Positions 58,279 through 64,000 of a DNA stretch of 64,000 bases are shown one piece after another. Source of the stretch: Scatophagus argus (Eukaryota > Chordata > Actinopteri > Scatophagidae). Position 1 is the stretch's first letter; each line of letters begins with the position of its first letter. The notes below the pieces were generated by a model, which saw only the letters and a list, made by a program, of their open reading frames with translations, was not told the DNA's origin and searched no databases. Where the stretch lies: positions 22,064,330 to 22,128,329 of the forward strand of contig NC_058497.1 of assembly GCF_020382885.2 (NCBI RefSeq). Reading direction: 5' to 3'. A program made the position numbers and the translations under genes.

Positions 58279-61200
58279 CAGGAGACGAGGCTTTTCCATT
58301 GGCCCCACCAGACACCCTCAGCCACACTCCCTGCACGGCACTCCGAGTTCTGCCGAGTTCTGGTACTTTCCATCAGAACAGTTTTTATGACCCTTCACTT
58401 GTACTCCCGCTTTTGCATCAAGACTTTTAAACTGGTTTTTAAATGCTCTCCATCATCACAACACCCGGCACACTGACTGTGACATAAGCCAAAATAGAAA
58501 CCAGAGCCTCTGAAGTGAGAGACTTTAGCCGTGAGTTTCTCGTTCCTGTCATCAGGATGATATAGGGCTGTAACAGGACATCCCGGCGTCTGCACTCACA
58601 TTGCAGTCATTCCTTGTTGCAGCACAGCTGAAATTACCAGCACTCTCAGCAGTCATGGGAAAGAGAGGCTCATGACCAGACTTTACCCCTTGCCTTTTGT
58701 CATAGCTACCGATGTGCAGGAGGAGGAGGAGGGGAGAAAAGCATTTGCTAGGCTAATCAGGGAAGGGTTGTCATGTCCTTCAGATCATCCAAACTAGCCT
58801 GAGACTATTGGCTGAGGCAGTCGGGTCATTCGATATGGAATTTCATTCACTTGTGAAGGGCCAGTGTTCAGGAGGGCCACTGAGCCCGAGGTCCTTCAGT
58901 GAGCAGAGGAAAGAGGTGGAGCGAAGGGAAGGAGAACAGGAAAAGAAAGACAAAAGAGGCTGTTGTGGATGAAATGGAGTGTGATAGTAATTGATCAGTT
59001 GATTATTTGAAAATTAGTCAATAATTGTGTTGATTAATCGGAGAACTCTAAATTTAACACATGAAGGTCAGTTCGGGTATCATAAGTCAGCCAGTGGAAG
59101 CAGCTTTGAAAAAGACAGAGAAAATAACCCTGATGACATCACCGTGAAGTCATCAGGGTGATGTCTTGTCATCTCGGCGAGGGCACTCGGAGACTTAAAA
59201 TTTAAAAAGAAAGCTTTTGTTACAAACTGGGGCCTTGCATTTTGAAAGATGCCAGTATTCAATCTCGGAGTCCAATGAAAGACTCTCTCAAGTTGCATTA
59301 TGGGAAATGTAGGATAGAGTAAAATCAGAATATCTTGGGTTCTTCACCTTCATTTGTGACTGTTTTTTTTTAAACATTGTGCCACAACTTTATGGAAGTG
59401 CAACACTAAAGGGTTGGACTGGCCCTTTAATGTCCACCAATGTAAATTACATATTTTGGGGTTTTGAAGCAATTTGAAGGCATCTCACCAGGTGAGGGAA
59501 AATTGTGAAGTTGTGTTTTATGACATTTTAAATTTATCACTCCAGTCGTGAAATCAATCTTTGAAAAAAATAATTATGAGAATAGTGTTATAGGTAAGAG
59601 TGGGATGAGATTTCAGAGTCAAGACTGAGCAGAGATGGCAGAGATGAGAAGAAGCAGAGGTGAAGGCAGAGCCGAGGGCAGACTGTGAACCAGATGTGAA
59701 GCCATGACTCACAGCAGGAGCGGGCTTGATGACGTTAGCCACTATGCACGCTAAGCTCTGCGTGTGTGTGTGTGTGTGTGTGTGAGCCGGGACTTCCAGC
59801 CTTTCTTCCAAAACAACAAGCTTTACGCATGCACAGTAACGTCTGGCCAAGGCTCATTACTTCATAATACAAAAGAATACAGTGCCAGAGTGTAAGTCCT
59901 TCTCTGAGGGCAAATGGTCACCTAACAGTTCATGTACAGATGTAGAGTTTGAGATTTGTATCCCAATACAATAGTAGCTCCAGTAAAATAGGACCAAAAT
60001 AGTGTCTAACTTTCTGTGGTCAGCGTACGTTTTCCCAATATTCCCGCTCTTGTTTGCCATGTTTTAACAATGCTTCACTAACTTCCTGCTCAAAAATTAG
60101 TTTTTCCACCAGGGGTGTCACTAAGCAACGTGAGAGCACACTATTAATGTGTCTGTAAGGGAGAAAGATTAGTCTGTTTCCTCCCTTTGAATCTGTGTTG
60201 GTTTAGACACACATAGTCAGGTGGAATGTGAGTGTTGGCATAATGGTGTTTTACAATGGGCCCCTCTGTTTTTGTGAAGGAAATAAAGGCCCACATGTAC
60301 AGTATGTTTGGAGATAAGAGAGTCTGCAGTTTAATCCTCATTCTGTTCAGGATGTATTGCTCATGGGGTAACCTTACTGACACCTATTGTGTGTGTGTTT
60401 GTTCACATGTGTTTCTTTGATTTGCAAATGGAATTCAATCGTTGAGTGACCTTAACATCTCACCTTTCTCCTCCATAATTCAGCTGTCAAACTGAGTGTG
60501 TTTATAAAAGAAAACCACCTGCATGGACGGATTTGCACTTGTGTGCTAAGGCAGATCTGTGATGTTTTGGCGAAAAGGGCAAGCACAAATCTCTCCTTTT
60601 GTCTGCTGCTCACCCCATCTTTTCTCTTTTTCTCTCTCTTGCTCTCCTCCAGAACTCCATCAGACACAACCTGTCGCTGCACAGCCGCTTTGTTCGCGTC
60701 CAGAATGAGGGGACGGGGAAGAGCTCGTGGTGGATGCTCAACCCAGAGGGCGGAAAGAGCGGAAAGTCCCCGCGACGCAGGGCGGCCTCCATGGACAACA
60801 ACAGCAAGTTCACCAAGATCAGAGGAAGAGCAGCTAAGAAAAAGGTAAACAGAGAAAGAATTCATCTGTTACTGATGTGCTCAGCTGATATTAAATTGTT
60901 GAACCATGGCAAGATTTTCTTTTATCCCAACTGTCTCTACACTGTCTGCTTTTCAAATAAGAATTTCAGAAATGGATGGAAACTGATTTTCAATAGTATT
61001 TTGATAAATACTTTGTTATAATATTTCGTATTATGTCACTCAGTTTGTATTCCAAAAGAGCTGCTTAATATACCAACATATTGTATCATAATGATGATGC
61101 CATATGAGATTTTAGGTAAATGTCTTTTCTTGGTTTTAAATACAATTACAATCTGGCCTTTTTAGCCTGGTAAAGGTGGTGGAAATTAAATACAAATGTG

Positions 61201-62602
61201 TCTGGTAACCATATCCAAACTTCATAGTTGTAAACTTATTTGAGTAGTCATTCTCAAGATATTATCACTTTACCGATAAAGTATTTAGCAAGACTATTTT
61301 GCCATCCCATCCTGTGTTTTATTGCCAGTGGTTTCTGCCCGAGACATATGTTACACTGGCTGTTTCTGGCACATACAGTATGTGTATTGGTGCATTGAGA
61401 GTTTTCTTGCCTCCACACAGCTGTCCCTGCAAGGCGGTCCTGACGGAGGTGCAGACAGCCCAGGTTCTTATTCCAAGTGGCCTGGCAGCCCCAACTCCCA
61501 CAGCAATGATGACTTTGATGCGTGGAACAGCTTCAGGCCTCGGACCAGCTCCAATGCCAGCACTCTGAGCGGCCGCCTCTCCCCCTTCATGCCCGAGGAC
61601 GACCTCGGCGAGGCAGATGTGCATATGGGCTACCCGGGAGCCCCTGGAGCCAAGATGACAACCACATTGCCCAGTCTCACAGAGATGACAGGCTCTCTGG
61701 GGCACAGTTCAGAGAATGTCATGGAAAACCTTCTGGACAACCTAAACTTGCTTTCACCTAACAACTCTCAGGTTGGTGGAGGGGCAGCAACCCCAGGCTC
61801 CTCCCAGTCCTCCCCCTCTCCTATGATGCAGCCAAGCCCTGGGTACCCAGCTTATAGCTCCCCCAGCATGGTCTCTCAGCCTCAGCAGGAGTATCGCAAG
61901 TATGGCCAAGCAGGAATGAACTCCCTGTCATCCATGCCGCTGCAGACACTTCCAGAGAGTAAGCCCAGCTTCGGGTCTGCGATGGGCCAGTATAGCTGCC
62001 CCGCAGGGCTTCTGAAGGAGCTGCTGACGACTGATACAGACCAACATGGAGAGCTCATGCCGTCAGTGGACACTGTGGTGTCTCAGTCCAGCGGAAGCTG
62101 CATGCTGCCTCCTTACAGCAGCAGCCAGCATGCAGCGAAACTAATGGGAGGAGGGAACAGTCATCCGCATGGTCTCTCTCACACTCACCCCCACGGCGTG
62201 CACAGCCAAGCCCCGGCCACATCACCGGCTATGAATGGTCGCTTGCTCATGCCCTTGAGCCATAGCGGGGGCACCACGCGTTTGCCTACAGCCAAAAGTC
62301 CTATTCAAATGCCTTATGGCCTCTCCAGCCACCTCAGTGGGGGATGCGTGCCTGGTGGCTTCTGCCCTCTCAACACCAACGGATACGGCCGACCAGGCCT
62401 GGCACACCCCTCGCACCCAGAGAAGCTGCCCAGCGACCTGGACGACATGCCCATTGAGAAATTTGAGTTTGACATGGAGACAGTCCTCCATGACACTCTA
62501 ATGGACGGGGACTCCCTGGACTTTAACTTTGAGCCAATGGTGACCCAGCAAGGTTTCTCCCATGGAGTGAAGACCACCACGCACAGCTGGGTGTCAGGGT
62601 AG
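40273..62602 (+). CDS. foxo1: forkhead box protein O1
   Basis: Exons 40273-40938, 60653-60844 and 61421-62602; 679 codons (human 655). This is a nuclear transcription factor restrained by insulin/PI3K-AKT signalling; it activates gluconeogenic, stress and cell-cycle genes. Visible: the AKT sites RPRSCTW (Thr27), RRRAASMD (Ser268) and RPRTSSNAS (Ser330), each in RxRxxS/T form; forkhead domain about residues 168-260 ([44 protein letters not shown]), split by intron 1 after AGWK as in other FOXO genes; basic NLS RRR...RGRAAKKK; the LxxLL motif LKELL (484-488); and the C-terminal transactivation segment ending [11 protein letters not shown], as in human FOXO1. Unusual: a Gln/His-rich insert in exon 1, a sumoylation-type VKQE motif at residues 50-53, and an extra intron (60845-61420) after the NLS. 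The fish a/b paralogue was not resolved. Confidence 0.96.
40552..40689 (+). repeat. foxo1: coding (CAG)n/(CAN)n tract: poly-Gln/His
   Basis: Residues about 94-139 of Foxo1 are almost all Gln, His and Pro, with Gln runs of 7 to 9 separated by His clusters. The region lies between the first AKT site and the forkhead domain. Human FOXO1 has Ala- and Pro-rich sequence there. Slippage at CAG codons makes length variation likely. Confidence 0.95.
41450..41526. repeat. pure pyrimidine (CTCTTT)n tract
   Basis: Nearly 75 bases of only C and T on the + strand, imperfect CTTT/CTCT units, with two CTCG steps near the end. It may adopt triplex structure. Confidence 0.9.
42508..42600. repeat. compound (TG)n repeat
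   Basis: TG runs separated by three copies of a CTCTGTATG-type spacer, giving a short higher-order repeat. Confidence 0.9.
44565..44581. repeat. short (TG)n microsatellite
   Basis: About eight TG units in foxo1 intron 1. Confidence 0.85.
44785..45075 (+). repeat. interspersed repeat copy
   Basis: The 3' part carries TTTTCATGAAAATCAGGCCA, then ATCCTGCTGACAAACAAACC, the typical end of a dispersed fish element of uncertain class. The 5' boundary is approximate. Confidence 0.5.
45916..45973. repeat. (CA)n followed by a C13 run
   Basis: CA repeat at 45916-45953 with one CG interruption, then 13 consecutive C at 45961-45973. Confidence 0.92.
46436..46473. repeat. (TG)n microsatellite
   Basis: About 19 TG units, in the opposite sense to the CA run 480 bases upstream. 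Confidence 0.95.
46825..46910 (+). mobile_element. hAT-like MITE fragment
   Basis: AGGGCTCTGATAATGATTAT, then TTTTATTATCC, GATTATTTGATC and AATTGTTGAG match the AGGGCTGCAACTAACGATTA family common in fish, with several mutations. Confidence 0.6.
47931..47965. repeat. perfect 14-bp inverted repeat, 7-base loop
   Basis: CATATTTTATAACT (47931-47944), loop CGAGGAC, AGTTATAAAATATG (47952-47965). It lies in foxo1 intron 1. Confidence 0.9.
48799..48841. repeat. (TG)n microsatellite
   Basis: About 21 TG units, directly before a complex non-repetitive block. Confidence 0.95.
48842..49290. promoter_or_regulatory. candidate conserved non-coding element in foxo1 intron 1
   Basis: A 450-base block of high-complexity sequence with balanced base composition stands out from the AT-rich intron. 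It has homeobox/SOX-like motifs (CATTGTTGTGCAAT, TTTAAATGTGCACTTTAATC) and CATGCATTGAGGCATG. It is open for 165 codons in one frame, but that frame begins in the TG repeat and does not look like protein. Conservation is not tested. Confidence 0.25.
51205..51260 (+). mobile_element. LINE 3' tail with (CTAT)n
   Basis: AATTTCCCTTGGGGATGAAT, then GAAGTTTCTATCTATC, is the usual 3' end of fish L2-type LINEs, followed by a short tetranucleotide tail. The body upstream is not recognisable. Confidence 0.5.
52037..52081. repeat. T-rich low-complexity tract
   Basis: T runs broken by single G residues in foxo1 intron 1. Confidence 0.85.
54030..54068. repeat. imperfect (TG)n repeat
   Basis: TG units with two GAATG interruptions. 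Confidence 0.85.
55084..55101. repeat. poly(A) run of 18
   Basis: Eighteen A residues, with a (GA)n and (TG)n run 30-60 bases upstream. No retroelement body is recognised beside it. Confidence 0.9.
58037..58277. repeat. (TG)n and (CA)n as an inverted pair
   Basis: (TG) about 22 units at 58037-58080 and (CA) about 26 units with CG interruptions at 58226-58277, with 145 bases between. In RNA or single-stranded DNA the two runs can pair over about 40 bases. Confidence 0.9.
58980..59042 (-). mobile_element. hAT-like MITE fragment
   Basis: GATCAGTTGATTATTTGAAA, TAGTCAATAATTG and GATTAATCGG resemble the internal part of the same MITE family as 46825-46910. Confidence 0.45.
59762..59784. repeat. 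(TG)n microsatellite
   Basis: About 11 TG units about 870 bases before foxo1 exon 2. Confidence 0.9.
60845..61420 (+). other. foxo1: extra foxo1 intron 2 (576 bases)
   Basis: Donor AAAAAG|GTAAAC and acceptor CTCCACACAG|CTGTCC, phase 0, join ...RGRAAKKK to [16 protein letters not shown]. The human protein reads ...RAAKKKASLQSGQEGAGDSPGS across the same point inside one exon. If retained, the frame stays open to a TAA near 61021, adding 59 residues after the NLS and losing the transactivation domain. Confidence 0.85.
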
Positions 62603-64000
62603 AAACTGCCGTGCGACGAAAGTTCTGTGCAACTGACTTGTTCCTGTTGCTGTTTGCTAAAAAAAAAAAAAAAAAAACACCATCAGAACTCATTTGAGAC
62701 AAAAACAAAGTGTATCTTAGGATGTTAATCCTCATCCCAGCTTCATGTGCAGTTTCTGTACCATCAACATTGTTGTTTCAGAAATACTTTTCAGACCACC
62801 TCAGGAGACTGAATCTAGTTGTGATGTGCTGAGAACGCATCTCCATGAACTGTCCCTGAACTGGTGAAGATGAAATCAGAAATATTTTTGAAATGTCAAA
62901 TATTCTGTACAAACTAAGTGCCAAACATTTTGCCTTAACGTAAGAGCCAAACTGAAACACACCTCTCTGGTTTACTTATCAAGGTTACATATAGCAGCAG
63001 CACAATCTGTAAAAGTGCTCAAATGCATACCATGCTGTTTACTGTGTTTCCACAATTAAACTTTTTGTATGTACAGCGTAGTGATAATTTATTACCACTA
63101 CGAAAGAATTATGAAGGTAATCTGGCTCATGGGTTTGTGGATGGACAAAATGTTGAGTGAGAAACTTCTCAAGGGATCCTCCGACGATGTTACATAATAA
63201 CTCACTTTATTATTGCCTAAATGTACATAATGTCATCATACAGTTTGTAAAATCAGGTCTGGTAGTGTATTTTCTAAGACTGTAAATAGTGTTTACAGAG
63301 CGGAAGCAAAAATCAAGGCAGCAGAAATGAGCTCATTAAGAAAACTGGATCAGACTCCTTTAAACACACGTCGAGTGGACAGATCTGTGCTTGAGGATTC
63401 TTCACAATCAGGCTGTAAAATGCTAATATACTTTCAGATTTATTGTACATACGTTAAGAATGTATATTAAAATGATGCAGTACATGTTTACTAGATTTAG
63501 TATATATTTGAGACCTAAATTATTTGTGGTTATAGATTTATGCTGGTAAACTAACCTGCACTCAGACATCAGAATCGTTCTGAGTCATTCGTCACTCTGA
63601 ACCTTAATACCACAGGGGCCTATTTATTGTGCCTAACAAAGTAGATATTGACTGCAGGCTGGAAGGGTTTTATATTGTAAATGTCTACGGTCCAGAAAAT
63701 ACTCAGCAGAATTCAGCAGTCTTGAAGAAATTACAGTCAATCTTTCAATTTCAGTTCCCTGCTTTTGTTTTTATTTTATTTTTTTAAGAACTAAAGAAGA
63801 AATGAGTAGTTGATTATTGTTAAGGTTCGCCAAATGCTTCGCAGTGCTGTGAATGTGAAGAGGTCAAAGCAGGTTGGTGGACAGAAGATATTCTCAGCCA
63901 CACTGTGAGTAACCAGCCTTTCCCCTGTTGAGTTTCCCAACTTTTTTTTTTTTTTTTTTTTTTTCATTTCCTTTGTCTCAAAAGGTTATTAAGACTGATT
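62603..64000 (+). other. foxo1: foxo1 3' UTR
   Basis: AT-rich trailer after TAG 62600-62602, running beyond the window or ending near AT-rich hexamers such as ATTAAA around 63056. It contains an A19-20 run at 62659-62678 and a T22 run near 63943-63964. No coding signal was seen. Confidence 0.6.

Larger units (their letters stand above)
40939..60652 (+). other. foxo1: foxo1 intron 1 (19.7 kb), non-coding
   Basis: The intron runs from donor AAG|GTACGG to acceptor CTCCTCCAG. It contains many microsatellites, some transposon relics and hairpins (listed separately) but no recognisable gene. Open frames inside lack protein-like composition or depend on CA/TG repeats. A large first intron is usual for FOXO1 and may hold enhancers. 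Confidence 0.75.

Noticed and set aside
59130..59165. Small inverted repeat CCCTGATGAC...GTCATCAGGG
   Set aside because: Only 10-base arms; expected by chance at this scale and no context supports it.

Overview
The window is teleost fish nuclear DNA, probably from a spiny-rayed fish. Genes are split by GT-AG introns, and the non-coding DNA is rich in CA/TG microsatellites, tRNA-derived SINEs, Tc1-like transposase relics and hAT-like MITE fragments typical of fish. The four protein genes are best matched by vertebrate genes that all lie on human 13q: MTUS2, STOML3, SLC25A15 and FOXO1. All family assignments are from reading translations and from memory of the families; no database search was run.

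Layout. 1-5772: non-coding leader side of mtus2, with a Tc1-like relic and a possible untranslated first exon. 5977-24860 (+): mtus2, 14 coding exons, 1219 codons, a microtubule plus-end protein. An internal promoter/first exon at 19667-19723 gives a second, short isoform starting MGHCCC, predicted to be lipid-anchored. 27370-30186 (-): stoml3, a stomatin-family membrane protein (7 exons, 279 codons), tail-to-tail with mtus2. 31115-32085 (-): a collapsed tandem copy of slc25a15. 32857-37081 (-): intact slc25a15, the mitochondrial ornithine carrier (6 coding exons, 303 codons), whose 5' end has itself been duplicated several times. 40273-62602 (+): foxo1, in three coding exons (679 codons) with a 19.7 kb first intron and one intron more than the mammalian coding region. 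62603-64000: foxo1 3' UTR.

The genes do not form an operon-like unit. mtus2 and stoml3 are convergent with poly(A) signals placed so that their 3' UTRs may overlap; slc25a15 and foxo1 are divergent, about 2-3 kb apart. The four genes occupy about 57 kb here, whereas in human the same set spans roughly 10 Mb or more of 13q.

The most interesting points are the conserved lipid-anchor isoform of mtus2, the decayed slc25a15 copy that still carries an open and spliceable terminal exon, the serial duplication of the slc25a15 promoter/first exon, a 10-residue tandem repeat in Mtus2, a SINE beside an slc25a15 splice donor, the extra foxo1 intron immediately after the nuclear localisation signal, and several near-perfect hairpins. 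No new multi-gene system was found.
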